From the NCBI RefSeq assembly GCF_963678635.1, contig NC_087062.1, positions 40,285,676 through 40,349,675 of the forward strand: a DNA stretch of 64,000 bases. The letters run 5' to 3'. Every line of letters begins with the position of its first letter. Position 1 is the first letter of the stretch. This document shows positions 13,091-23,412 of the stretch, piece after piece. The DNA is from Symsagittifera roscoffensis. Its lineage: Eukaryota; Xenacoelomorpha; Acoela; Convolutidae. A program made the position numbers and the translations under genes. A model generated the notes under the pieces. That model made no database searches. It was not told the origin of the DNA and saw only the letters and a list, made by a program, of their open reading frames with translations.

Positions 13091-13362
13091 TATCAAACTG
13101 GAATATAGTCTTGTTTTTTTTTGTTAACAACACTTGAAACTGCAACTGAAAATTGAAAAGTGGTTATAGGTGCACAAAATGCAACCAAACATCGCAAAAT
13201 CAACGCTTTTAAGCATCAAAGGTGATCTAAAAGCAACCCTACCCAATAAAAAACGGGCCTCAGTAAACTCAAGCGTGACTTGGGACTCAATGTACTTAGC
13301 AGGCTCACATGGAACGAAAATTGCACTCGTTCGACATATGAAGCCTTTAGTGCAATTTTTTC

Positions 13363-13807
13363 GGTACTAGTATGATAGAGTGGTCCCTCGAAAAAGCAAC
13401 TATGATAAACAGGTCCCGCATGCATTTCGCATGTTATAAGTTTGAAAACTAATTTGTGTATAATGTATGCAAAATATGTTCAGCCAGAAACTTTTCAGAT
13501 TGGAAATTGTAACCACTATTGTTTATATATTGAAATTTGCTCGCTTTACTTTATTTTAGGGTTTAACAACCATATAATTGGGTTGACTTATTTGTCATCA
13601 AAACTCACTATTGGCGTTTTTTTTTGACATTTCAACCCTAAAATGGTAAGGGGGAGATTTTAAGAGGTAACAAAACATGAAATTTGTTTGAAAATATACT
13701 ACGACATCTTTCTGAATGGCGTAATCATAATTATTAAACGATTTAAGGAGCTCTTGGTGTCAAGGGACCTGGTTATTTTCAAGTGACCACTCTATCATAG
13801 CAGTACC
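13363..13807. mobile_element. MITE-like element with about 26-base terminal inverted repeats
   Basis: The left end (13363-13388) begins GGTACTAG and contains TATGATAGAGTGGTC. The right end (13782-13807) carries the reverse complement of TATGATAGAGTGGTC and ends in AGTACC. A second, weaker inverted match (AACAGGTCCC against GGGACCTGGTT) lies inside each arm. The element is about 445 bases, non-coding, with no clear target-site duplication. Superfamily not assigned. Confidence 0.6.
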
Positions 13808-13881
13808 ATTTTTGCAAATCATACGCAGGCCTGTTGCCACCAAACTAAACGCTTAGTGGTTTTGTAGTACCCATAATAACC

Positions 13882-14315
13882 GGGTGCCGGACATCAAGCC
13901 GACGAGACTTCAAGCTGAATTTTAAAATTAGGGACTTCAAGCCGAATAGTTTTTATAAAGTCGTGAAATATGATTAATTTGAAGATTTTGAAGATTTTCT
14001 GAAATTCATGATCTTTCTTTACTAGTTATCGGCGTTTTCATAAAATTTAAGCCTTTAAAGGATGTTTGGGAAAGTTGGAAAGTAAAACATGGTTGAAGGC
14101 ATTTTTCATGCTTATAATTTATGAATTTCAAAAACCGGCTGATGTTATTAACGGATGCCAATCACAAATGGTGCATTGTCATGAAAAACGCTTATTATGG
14201 AGTAAACTTGCCAAAAAACTTGGAAAAGCAACGTTTTACAGATGATAAAATTGTGTTTTGAGGTGCCTGTAAAGTTTAAATTTCGGCTTCAAGTCCCTTC
14301 AGCTTGTTGTCCTAG
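13882..14315. mobile_element. Inverted-repeat element flanked by 13-base direct repeats
   Basis: The perfect direct repeat ACCCATAATAACC lies at 13869-13881 and 14316-14328. Between them is a 434-base non-coding element with related inverted ends: GGACATCAAGCCGA on the left, and GGACAACAAGCTGA read inward from the right. Each arm holds a second, similar GACTTCAAGC-type unit, so the ends are internally duplicated. This looks like a non-autonomous foldback DNA transposon. A 13-base duplication is longer than the 2 to 10 bases of common cut-and-paste families, so part of the match may belong to the element. Confidence 0.65.
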
Positions 14316-14754
14316 ACCCATAATAACCTACGCAACCTAAGCATGGGCCCCTAGCAGATCGAATATGGAACAATTCGAAAGAGTTCAAAAACTGAAACAG
14401 TTTCGGTGAGTGAAATATCTCTACGACTCTCTAATTAGCGCCTGCCCAACGTTCAGTCTTAGACCGAACAAAGCAACTTTGACCAACTTATCACAGAACT
14501 TTTTCAAGAAAATGTACAACCAAGTCAACAAATGCACATGGAAACTTGTGCAGATGTGGACATGGAAGTATATACAACAAACAGATAAGTTTAGGACTGA
14601 AAAGGAGGAAATTCGTGAGACCAATCGCTCTGAAGCCTATTCTTATTACTACTTCTGCTAGTTTAAAGAAATCATTTGCTGTCTATGCAGCTTACTTCTT
14701 TTCACTTTTTTCTCTTAACATCTTTTTGGTTGCTCCCCTTCGACCTGGAAGTAA

Positions 14755-14835
14755 ATCAATTGCCTTTTAACCCGTAAGTTTTGCGTTCGAGTCGTGGCCG
14801 GCCTTGTTTTCTCAGTATCGAAGAAATCGAGAAAA
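14755..14835 (+). repeat. Possible SINE remnant with pol III B-box-like sequence
   Basis: GCGTTCGAGTCGTGGCCGGC resembles a tRNA B box (GGTTCGANTCC). It also resembles part of the SINE-like copy near 22040 (GTCCGAGACGTGGCCGAC). No A box is clear. Low confidence. Confidence 0.3.
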
Positions 14836-14969
14836 ATGTATTGTTTGTTTTTCGTTTGTTCGCTGAAATTACAACGGTTTCTGCTTGTGATGTAGAAAAA
14901 TTTCTCGTTGTTGCAAGTGTTTTTTAGTTTAGTTTCAGGGGGCTTGAAAGATTTTTAATTTTTTCATAA

Positions 14970-15325
14970 AACCTTTTTCGGTTCAGTTGGTGCCTGCTCG
15001 AAGATTGTCGGCTTAGTTGCCGCATCACTGAATTTTTTGCTGTAAGCAACTATCAATTTACATGCAAGTGCCAGTGCTGTGAAATTTCGTTTTTTTTTGT
15101 TTCTTCGAATATTTTTTTCGGTTCACGTGGTGTCAGCTTAAAGGCTTAGTTGCCACATCAATGATTTTTTTTGTGCTGTAAACAACTCTTATTGTAGATG
15201 CAAGTGTTGTCCATTGTTGTTTAAGGTGAGACTTCACTTTTTCTTATAAACTCATATTTTTTTTCGGCTCAACTTGCGTGTGTTGAAAGGTTGTTGGCTT
15301 TGTTTCTTTTGGTACATTTTGTTCC
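14970..15325. repeat. Three tandem copies of a dispersed repeat (TTTTCGGTTCA...GGCTTAGTTGCC)
   Basis: Copies begin near 14977, 15113 and 15260. Each has TTTTTTCGG(T/C)TCA(A/G), then G(T/C)GT, then a GGCTTAGTTGCC-like segment, and the first two go on to a GCTGTAA(G/A)CAACT tail. Related single copies lie near 31390, 31958 and 34550 and, more weakly, near 32230. Non-coding. Confidence 0.55.
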
Positions 15326-15602
15326 GTTGTTGCTGTTTCAAAATTCAATTGTCTGGCATGTTTGCCTGGATTGAACTTCTATCGGGACTTAGATTGAAAT
15401 TTTATATGACCTAGTTTTTTTCAAATGTTTTCATTTTTTCGTCTTTTAATGTTTGTGTTGTATCGCAAGTGGTGTGAGTTAGCGAGTGAGTTAAAGTAAC
15501 AATTTCATCCTTAAAACGTTGTACTGCTCTACATAAAACGGTTGTCAATGTATATTTAAAAATTTTCAACAGGCATTTGAAAATATTACATTCGTCTGAA
15601 AA

Positions 15603-18577
15603 TTACAACCGAAAGTAACGCATGAGCCCGGCATAGCCATTTGCTCCCCAATTTCCTGTAACCAAGCTATATCCATTGTGCACTGATACTGTTCGAGATG
15701 GATAGTAATGTTGAACCGTGAACGGACGATTTTCGCCAGTGTATATTGTCTGAGCTAAGTTGTAAACTGAAGCTCTGGCATCTCCGTGATGACATTCTCC
15801 TCCTTGTTGCGATTCTGGTGCGGTTTGTTGCTCCAATCCGTCCTGGAAAATACCGGCAGGCATAGGAGCCGCTTGATTGTTAATTCTATGAGTTTCAATT
15901 TTTTCTTCCATTTCGTCTAAGCGTTTCTGAATTGACTCCAGTTGTTGCTTAATAGTGTTCGTATCTTCTTCGCTCTGTTGCCTTGATTTGAAACGTCTCT
16001 TGTCTTTGTAATATCTTGTTCGTCCTCTCGGAGAGCCGTGAGACGAGGAAAGATGCCTTTCTCGATACTCTTCATAGTTGTCATTTCTTCGCGGACTGCG
16101 GTATCTAATGCAAATCAAAAAAGCGTGGCATCATTAAAGAGAATTGCTTATGTTACTTAATGTTTGAACATGATTTTTCTACCTTCGGTAATCTCTGTCG
16201 TATCTACTTGTTGGACTGAGAAGTCGACCATATCTATCGCGCCGATTTCTGCGGACGAGTGGAGAAAGGCTCCGCTGTCTTCTATCTCTTCTTGTAGGAC
16301 TTGATGTAGACTTCTTTTTTAGATCTGATGATAATCGATCCGTCCCTGAAACAACCATTTTTTCCCTGAAACAACCCTTGTTTCAACCATTTGTTTTTTT
16401 TTTGCCACAACGACTAACGGGTTCTAGAACTAGTCCGTTTGTCAGCTTTTGATGATTTACTGACTGATGGACTTGTCATCGTAGTCTGGTGGGCGGTAGG
16501 TCGACGGTTGTCAGTCCCGCTTCGCGTCGCATGCTTATTAGGGTAATGTGAGCTGCTAGTTGTAAGGTTGGTCTTAGATGATCGTGCATAGTTTGCACTT
16601 GGCCTTAAATTATGCACAGATTATTTTATAAACGAAGATATATTATCGTCGATTTTTAGAAAAACTTTAACATACAAGCTTTTAAGTTCGGGATCAAGCT
16701 TTTGCTTCTCAGATTGCCTATCTTGCTCAATCAGATCTACTTCTCTTTCGGACTGAACTGTCTGTGGTGTACTTGTTCTAAAGTTTTGGTCCTCTTTCTC
16801 TTGGACTCCTACGAATTCCTGTGGCGTTGAGTCTTCTTCGTAATCGGGAAGCTCTGGAGGCTCTCGCTTAGAATTTACGGTTTCTTCCGCTGGTACTGGA
16901 TCGTGATTTTCGTCTGGAGTTGCCGGATCTTCTTGCTGAGCTGGATTTTCTTTCTCTTCTGCAGCATCAGCTCTCTCCTCAAGTTCCCGTGACATCTCGC
17001 GGTGTTCGTTAGCTTCTGGATCCTTAAATTGCTCTTCCTCGGGCGTATCGGGCTCTTAAACATATCAGAGTCGTTGTACAAAATTCCTACATTTGACGCT
17101 TAATTGTAAATACAATGATTTGAAACATCAATTTTGTACCTTTATCTACCTCGTACGGATCTTTTTCTGTTTTCAGATCGTTTTCGTCAAATTTTTCTGG
17201 CTCATAATTGGTCTCTAACTTTCTTTCAATTGATTCATCCGTGGCTGATAATCGTGTCTCGTTTTCGGCCACTGTCTGAGATTTGACATCATTGAGAGTC
17301 TTAGAAGGATGCCACAATTCGCTTCTTTTGCGTGTTTTATGTGGCTTAGGTGCTTTTCCCAAATAATGCATGTGCTCATTCGTGTCTGCTCTTTCCAACG
17401 GCAGTTCTATCTCCTGGTCTAACAATGGACCCTCAGTAGGATCTGCAGCGGTGTCCACAAACTTGCTGTTCTCGTTGGTTTTACTTTCTCGTAGCTGAGT
17501 CGAAGATTTCCTTTGAAAAACGTGGAAAATGATTTCATCTTAGCTGTGTTGAAATGCAAATTTTCATCGCAATAACTAAAATCTGACTTTAATTGCACCC
17601 ACCGCAAAATGAACCAGTTGTATAAGAAACTGAAATGCGGTTATTTGTCTGTTTACCTTGATGTAATTGGCTCTCCTTTATCTTGATCCGGGTCTAGCTG
17701 GATATCCTCTACGTTTTCTTCAGCTTCTTCCTCGCCCACATCACCCGCTGCATGACCCTCCCCTTCAAAGCCATCTCCCCTTTGGTCTCCAATACCATAC
17801 CGAACAGTGCCGCCCCCTTTTGGGGACCCTTCATTACGAAGGTCGCCATCAGCTTCTTGGTCCTCCGATTCGGGCTCCAATGCCTCCTTTTCGGCATCGT
17901 CGGCGTTGGAGTCCCGCGGCTTCTCATCTTCGTCAGCCTCCTCAGGGTTAACCAGAGGTGTTTTTCCTCCCGCTTCGGGTGGAGCTTTTGCTGTCGGAGC
18001 ACCTTTGACTGTATCGTTTGGGTCTGCATTCTTGGCGTTTTGCGTCGTCGCTGTCGCCTTTCTGCTGTCATTTCTAAGTATTACAGCTCTTATCATTTTT
18101 CAGGCATTTAAAAAATAGAAAAATAGTGCTGAAAAATGGCTGATTATCTGGCAACGGAAACAAAATACATACTGAGAAGTGGGTGACGCACTCTTTTTTG
18201 AGTCTGTCTTGGTTGCTAAAGACTTCTTAGACCTAGAAAATTCACGTGAAAAGAAAATAGTGGCTATGAATTATTTCCAGGGTTGAATCAACGTACTTTT
18301 TTGATACGAGGGATTTATTCGACTTCTTTTTCCTGTAAAAAGTTATATCAAGTTATTTAAAACCCAATCTATAAAAGGTTGAAATCCAATCTGCTGTTCT
18401 TACGCATTTAGAAGTGGGTCTTCTTTCCCTGCAGACGAGGCTCTGAAATTGAAGCCCTTAAGTTAGAACTAGCAATTTGTTCTTTGATGATAGAGAAGTT
18501 AGGGTGTGACTATGGGTCTTGTTAACTCACACGTCACTGATTCTCGCTTGCCCGCCTCCGTCTGTTGTTAGTGGCAT
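15603..18577 (-). CDS. Charged Arg/Ser-rich protein with C-terminal coiled coil, ten exons
   Basis: I can place ten coding exons whose splice phases all agree: 18577-18531, 18442-18404, 18332-18297, 18232-18173, 18073-17657, 17510-17140, 17054-16676, 16603-16419, 16345-16183 and 16104-15603. They total 2199 bases, about 732 residues. All nine introns are GT-AG and 64 to 146 bases long. Several acceptors end in AAG rather than CAG (16604, 17055, 17511). The protein has a Lys/Ser-rich N-terminus (about 25-75), a long acidic Glu/Asp/Pro segment (about 95-450), an Arg/Ser region with SP and RR dipeptides (about 512-610), a short coiled coil (IKQQLESIQKRLDEMEEKI) and a Gly/Tyr-rich tail. An RS region suggests a nuclear, splicing- or chromatin-linked role. 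I do not recognise the family. It is divergent with RAD17. The start is the first in-frame ATG that fits the exon phases. Confidence 0.8.
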
Positions 18578-18958
18578 GACCCAAGGGACCGATCTTCAAT
18601 TATCTTTCGATCTTCTATAAAACTGGATAATCAACTGCAATTTCTGATCGTGATTGCATGAAAAATGAGATCCCGGTGACTTTTATGTTTAAAATAAGAC
18701 ATGGGTGAGGCTCTATCGTGACATGTAACATTATCAACAATTTTTGAGTGAGAATTCAGTTTGTCTATTATAATGCAGCTATTTTCGCCTGATCGGGTGA
18801 CTCAAACCTCAAATTATTTTTTGCTTTTTTTTTTAATTTTCAGAAAGAATTACCGATGCTTCGTTATCGATTTGAATGTATCTTATTTTATTTTGGTTTC
18901 AGATCTAGAGTGGTCTTATGGAATGTCCTGTTGGCTTTACAATAATTGAAATGGCACA
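18578..18958. promoter_or_regulatory. Shared upstream region between two divergent genes
   Basis: These 381 bases separate the start codons of the minus-strand RS-rich gene and plus-strand RAD17. Two polypyrimidine-AG sites facing RAD17 lie within it (TTTTAATTTTCAG near 18842 and TTTTGGTTTCAG near 18901), either 5' UTR splice acceptors or spliced-leader acceptors. A short upstream ORF starts at ATGGAATGT between the second site and the RAD17 start. No TATA box stands out. Confidence 0.5.
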
Positions 18959-20521
18959 ATGAAGCGTAAAAGAGCTTGGATTGACGCTGATTTCAGCGTC
19001 GATGATGTGAAAGTAGTCCCCAAAACATCTTTGAAAGCTCCTGTATTACTGTCCTCAAATAGTTCGAAATCAACGAACGATTGCAATGCAAAACAAGTGC
19101 GGAAAGATGTGAACAAATGGACTACTAGTGGCTTATGGCACGAGATTCACCAACCGGAAACCGTTCAAGAATTGTGCCTGCACACAAAAAAAGTTCATGA
19201 AGTGTCCGAAAAACTAGATACCTGTACTCGAAGTAGAAGTAATTGTGGAAAAGCCGTCGTCCTAAAAGGGCCCAGTGGTTGCGGGAAAAGCAGCGTTGTT
19301 AGAGCCGTGGCCAAAAAATTAAATCTAGAGTTGAAAAGTTTCAAAACAGCCTCTGGGTGTAATTTGTTCTCAGATCAACTAACAGATGATTCAGAGCTGA
19401 AAGAATTTAGAAGCTTTGTTTTATCGTCTGCTAACAGCGCATTGTGCCTAAAGACCGCATGTCGATCCTCAATTTTGTGGATTCCGGAATTACCGAATGT
19501 GTTTGTGATGTCTATGTATAAGTTGGAGTGTCTCCTAGACGAATATCTTAAGAGCGAAAGTGCGTGCCCAATTGTGTTCGAGTTTCCCGAGTCCTCAAAT
19601 CGGGTCATATCATTTTCAAATAAGTTTGTGATGCTGAATCGTGTCATTGAAATATCTATGAACGCAGTAGCTCCGACGTTTATGAGTAAAAGTTTGCAAT
19701 TGATTGGTTGCAAATTACCAGTCAATTTGAAAAAATATTTATCCTCCAGTATGATCAGGAGAATAGTCGACAGTTCTGCTGGGGACTTAAGGCTAGCGGT
19801 CAACATGGCACAGATGTTATTATTGTCTAAAAGGACGAAGTTTCAGAATTCCGGATCTAGTACGAAAGATTTCACGCTTGGATTTTTCCATGCTGTTGGA
19901 AAAGTTTTGAACCCAAAACGCCTGGAGGTTTCAGAGTCGGTTTGCCGCCGATGCAATGTTAACCCGTTATCCTTTAGTTTAGTTGATTTAGTTGACTGTT
20001 TAGCGGCAGGATCCCAATTTTTTGTATCACTTGTAGAAGAAAACTTTTGTGATTTCGCTGGTTCAGTGGAGACATTTTCCAAGTGTTTTGATGACTTTGT
20101 TGTTTGTGATTTAATTAATGCAAACAAGTTTGTATCAACAACTGGAGCTGTGAATTATTTTGAAACTTGTGTACATTTTGTATGCTGTGCATCTGTAGCC
20201 TTTTGGCTTTCGCAAAATATTAATGAAAGGCCTAAAAAGTCATTCGCTCCGGTCAGAAAGCCAACAACTGTACATAAAAATGGCATGTCTACTTTTGGTC
20301 AAATAAATCAAATTTCACTGAGCAGGAATTGTTTATTTGAAATAGATGCGTATTCTGAATTAATGCAGTCAAAAAAAATGGTTAAAGAAAATCTGAGGTC
20401 CTTTTTTGAAGATGGAGCGATCTCCAGTAGTTCTAATTTCTTTGATAATTCTATTGAAATTGAAGATTACGATTATTATACTGAATTTTCCAAAGTGAAT
20501 TTTCGTACTGAAATTTATTAA
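18959..20521 (+). CDS. RAD17: RAD17-like checkpoint clamp loader
   Basis: Single uninterrupted 520-residue reading frame. RAD17 replaces RFC1 in the clamp loader that places the 9-1-1 ring on damaged DNA and so supports ATR signalling in the nucleus. Visible evidence: the N-terminal GLWHEIHQPETVQELCLHTKKV block typical of RFC/RAD17 proteins; a Walker A motif GPSGCGKSS at about residues 104-112; a Walker B-like ILWIPELPN that matches the RAD17 form ILVEDLPN; then AVAPTFMSK, matching the family's FNPVAPTxMxK; a sensor-like SAGDLRLAVN; and FHAVGKVL, matching FHALGKIL. It is shorter than human RAD17 (681 residues), mainly at the C-terminus. It is intronless and sits 55 bases before ATP12 on the same strand. 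Confidence 0.9.
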   Translation: MKRKRAWIDADFSVDDVKVVPKTSLKAPVLLSSNSSKSTNDCNAKQVRKDVNKWTTSGLWHEIHQPETVQELCLHTKKVHEVSEKLDTCTRSRSNCGKAVVLKGPSGCGKSSVVRAVAKKLNLELKSFKTASGCNLFSDQLTDDSELKEFRSFVLSSANSALCLKTACRSSILWIPELPNVFVMSMYKLECLLDEYLKSESACPIVFEFPESSNRVISFSNKFVMLNRVIEISMNAVAPTFMSKSLQLIGCKLPVNLKKYLSSSMIRRIVDSSAGDLRLAVNMAQMLLLSKRTKFQNSGSSTKDFTLGFFHAVGKVLNPKRLEVSESVCRRCNVNPLSFSLVDLVDCLAAGSQFFVSLVEENFCDFAGSVETFSKCFDDFVVCDLINANKFVSTTGAVNYFETCVHFVCCASVAFWLSQNINERPKKSFAPVRKPTTVHKNGMSTFGQINQISLSRNCLFEIDAYSELMQSKKMVKENLRSFFEDGAISSSSNFFDNSIEIEDYDYYTEFSKVNFRTEIY

Positions 20522-20576
20522 ATGAATTTTTTCATAACATGGAACTGTTTTTCAGATATATGAACTGACCCTGCAA
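20522..20576 (+). promoter_or_regulatory. Intercistronic spacer with splice-acceptor-like site (putative SL trans-splice site)
   Basis: Only 55 bases separate the RAD17 stop from the ATP12 ATG. They contain ACTGTTTTTCAG ending near 20554, a good polypyrimidine-AG acceptor with no matching donor in an ATP12 5' exon. No AATAAA is present. This is the expected form of a trans-splice acceptor inside an operon. A cis-spliced 5' UTR from within RAD17 is the alternative. Confidence 0.5.
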
Positions 20577-21416
20577 ATGAACAAGTTGTGTCTGGTTTGT
20601 AGCCGGTCCTTGACTTTATCAAGTCGTCTAGGAAACTCTCAAGCTGCCACGAAGAAATTAAAACGATTCTACAGAGATGTCTCGATCAAAAAGAACACCT
20701 CCGAATCAGAATCACTAAATGATGATTTTAGTCCGAGTTTCAATATTTACCTGGACAAAAGATGTTTGAAAACTCCTGGAGGAAAACAACTGGATGTTGG
20801 AAATGAGTCACTTGCAGTTGGAATTGCAGACGAATGGACCTCTCAGAAAGAGTTCATTTTCCCAACTAGCATGCATTTTACCTCATTAATCAACTCGTGT
20901 ATTGATAATCCCCTGAATCTAACTAGAGAAGAAATAACATCTCATCTGATTAACCAATTAGATTGTGATGCTATTCTCATTTTTGAGTCAGAAAATGAAG
21001 AACTTCTGAAGATACAAAACGAATCGTTATCTCCGATTATTGCGTGGATTAACCAAGAGCTAAACACAAGTTTGAAAGCGTCTAAAGAGCTTCTGATTGT
21101 AGAAATTTCAGATGATTGCAAGTCAAAAATTGCGCATTACCTTGAGAAATTTAACTTCGAAACACTGATGGGTCTTAAATTTGCTGTAGATTCGTTGAAG
21201 TCTATGTTGTTGACGATAGCAGCTTTTGAGCAGAAAATAGACTGCGAGACGGCCATTCAGTTGTCCCGTTTGGAGGAAGAGTTTCAAATTGCGAAGTGGG
21301 GAAATGTTGAATGGGCTCACGACGTGAACAGATTGGAAGTTTTGAGTAGATTTTCATCCGCCATTCTCTTTGCAACTTTTTCGTCTGAAATGCACTATCG
21401 GATTAATGGAGCTTAA
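20577..21416 (+). CDS. ATPAF2: Mitochondrial F1-ATPase assembly factor ATP12
   Basis: A 279-residue intronless protein. ATP12/ATPAF2 is a matrix chaperone that binds the F1 alpha subunit before the alpha3beta3 hexamer forms. The N-terminal 35 residues are Arg/Lys/Ser-rich with few acidic residues, fitting a mitochondrial targeting peptide. KRFYRDVSI then starts the conserved domain, followed by YLDKRCLKTPGGK, ADEWTSQ, the MHFTSLINSCIDNP block, LDCDAILIF, and the family hallmark LSRLEEEFQIAKWGNVEWAHD, which contains the conserved acidic residues. The length is close to human ATPAF2 (289). It lies directly downstream of RAD17 and is probably co-transcribed with it. The start is the only ATG before the conserved FYRDVSI. 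Confidence 0.95.
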   Translation: MNKLCLVCSRSLTLSSRLGNSQAATKKLKRFYRDVSIKKNTSESESLNDDFSPSFNIYLDKRCLKTPGGKQLDVGNESLAVGIADEWTSQKEFIFPTSMHFTSLINSCIDNPLNLTREEITSHLINQLDCDAILIFESENEELLKIQNESLSPIIAWINQELNTSLKASKELLIVEISDDCKSKIAHYLEKFNFETLMGLKFAVDSLKSMLLTIAAFEQKIDCETAIQLSRLEEEFQIAKWGNVEWAHDVNRLEVLSRFSSAILFATFSSEMHYRINGA

Positions 21417-21954
21417 TTTTGTTTTAGAAATAGAGAAATCTCGAAATAATTGTTTGAGACACCTGTTTTTTTAAATCGACAAAACCGAATTGAAGTTTTC
21501 GTGATAGGAAATTCTTCTTTTCCTTCTTTTAATTAACAGAGCATAAAGTATGAAGTTTTTAATAGGAAATTGTTCCCAGTTTTTTCACCTGCTGAGGCGA
21601 TGATCTGGGGCGGAACTATGACATAGGGTTCTTCAAGCAATTACTGGTACCTCACAGATATTGTGTTAAGGTTTGAAAAAGCTGAGATTCGGATTGAAAC
21701 AAAACTAAAAAGATGTTTCGAGAAAATCGGATCTGAATATCTGCTTTTTTCAAACAGATTCTCATCGGAGCGGATGCAAATATAATCTAACGTATTGAAA
21801 TTTGTTTTTAATGCACTTTTGATTACGCTAGCGAGCATCTAGTGTTTTAGTACGAACCTTATTTTTATCTTATCTTATTCGCAAATGAAAGTGTTCCCTT
21901 GTGTGCTTTTCTGCTATAATCACGATCTGTAGCATTGGAAATCTCATAGCATAT

Positions 21955-22090
21955 GTTCTCGGCTTTGTTTGTGGCTAGTGTTGGTAGTGCGTGAGACTCA
22001 TAATTTCTAGGTCGCAGAGGGTCGTATGCTGGAGTCCGAGACGTGGCCGACTTTTTACTAACTCGAGGCTTATCTATCTATCTATTGTGT
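21955..22090 (+). repeat. tRNA-derived SINE-like copy
   Basis: GGCTAGTGTTGGTAGTGCGT resembles a tRNA A-box/D-arm, followed by GAGACTCATAATTTCTAGGTC, close to the anticodon arm of elongator tRNA-Met, and a degenerate B box (GGAGTCCGAGAC). A short TATCTATCTATCTAT tail follows at 22072-22086. Several mismatches rule out a working tRNA. It is an old SINE head or a tRNA pseudogene. Confidence 0.55.
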
Positions 22091-22104
22091 AATTAGCGTT
22101 TCAT

Positions 22105-23412
22105 GTGAAGCATGTTTAAGGAATCCCTATGTTTGCATGTTTAAGTTTTTTCAACGTATTTTTTTTTTCACGTTTAACGAAAGAGTTTTTGCACGTTTAT
22201 GCTATATCGTATATTGAAATGATGGCGTTTTATCTGATTTTTTAAAATTTTTTTCAAAAATTTAGGTATAAAAAAAACTAACCGTAAATGAGAGTTTTCA
22301 ACCCTATTGTGGGTCACTGTCAAGGTAAATTCAAGGGTTGCATATCTGATGTCCAATTATGACTACTGAAATCTTTTCGATTCTCGAGATATGGCGTTTT
22401 TAATGTTATTTTTAGTTTTTCAAAAAAAAACTAATCAAACTTGAAATTCTCAACCATGTGGGGCATTGTCAGTGTACACTCAGGAGTTGCAAATCTGGTG
22501 GTAAATCATGACTGCTCAATTTTTTTGATATTCGAGATATTGCGTTCTTATGGTTTTTCCATTTTTTTTTTTCAAAAAACTTAGATATAAAAAAACGAAC
22601 GGAACTTGAAACTGTCAAACCTATAGTGGGGTGCTTTCAAGGTACATTCATGGGATGCAAATCCGATATCAAGTATGACTGCTCAAGTCTTTTTGGTTTT
22701 CGAGATATAGCGTTGTTGTAATGAGATTTTCTTTTGTTCATAAACTGACTGCTCATATCCTCTTGGTTTCCGAGATGTGGCGTTTTTAATGATTTTTTTC
22801 ATAGATATAAAAAATGTAATTATAAAAACAAACTAACAGAACTTGAAATTCTCAACCCCGTTGCGGGGTCATGCCAAATACACATCGGCGTTACAATTCT
22901 GCCCTCCTCTTGTGACTGTTCAAATGCTTTTGTTTCAAAGATGCGGCGATTTTTTAAATTTTTTTCAAGAAACTTGAAGTTAAAGAAACTTGAGTTAAAA
23001 AAAAAGTAACCCGTCTTGAAATTTTCAACTTTTTTCATTGTGGTTCTGTTAGGGTACATTCAGGGGGTACTGTCAAGGTACAAATCTTGCCTCTAACTTT
23101 TACAGCTCAGTTATATTTTTTTCCGAGATATGTTGCTTTCATGATTTTTTGAAATACTTTTTCTTAGATTAAAAAAAAAACCTATCTTAGATTTTAAAAA
23201 AACCAATAGAAATTGAAAATTTTAACCCTATGGTGGGATGCTATCAGAGAACAATATATGGTAGCAAAACTGCCCGCTAATTTTATCTGCTCAAATCATT
23301 TCGGATTTTGAGATATGGCGTTTTTAAGGAAATACAAATCTCTGATAGCTGAGCCCAGTTTAACTTCACAGATGCATTAAATAACGCTGTTTTAGTACAT
23401 GTTTAAGGAAGC
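22105..23412. repeat. Degenerate tandem array of about 146-187-base units
   Basis: At least seven diverged copies of a unit carry an anchor of the type GAGATATGGCGTTTTTAA (at about 22386, 22532, 22701, 22771, 22937, 23123 and 23310) after TGACTGCTCAA. Most also have a GTGGGGTGCTNTCAAGGTAC-like part. The direct repeat CATGTTTAAGGAA lies at 22109 and again at about 23398, bracketing the array. Non-coding. Confidence 0.75.

Noticed and set aside
17667-18118. Overlapping plus- and minus-strand frames over the Arg/Ser-rich gene
   Set aside because: Shadows of the acidic exon 17657-18073, whose phase is fixed by both neighbouring exons.
21955-22050. Functional tRNA-Met gene
   Set aside because: The anticodon-arm similarity is good, but acceptor-stem pairing and the B box are degraded, so it is called a SINE-like remnant.
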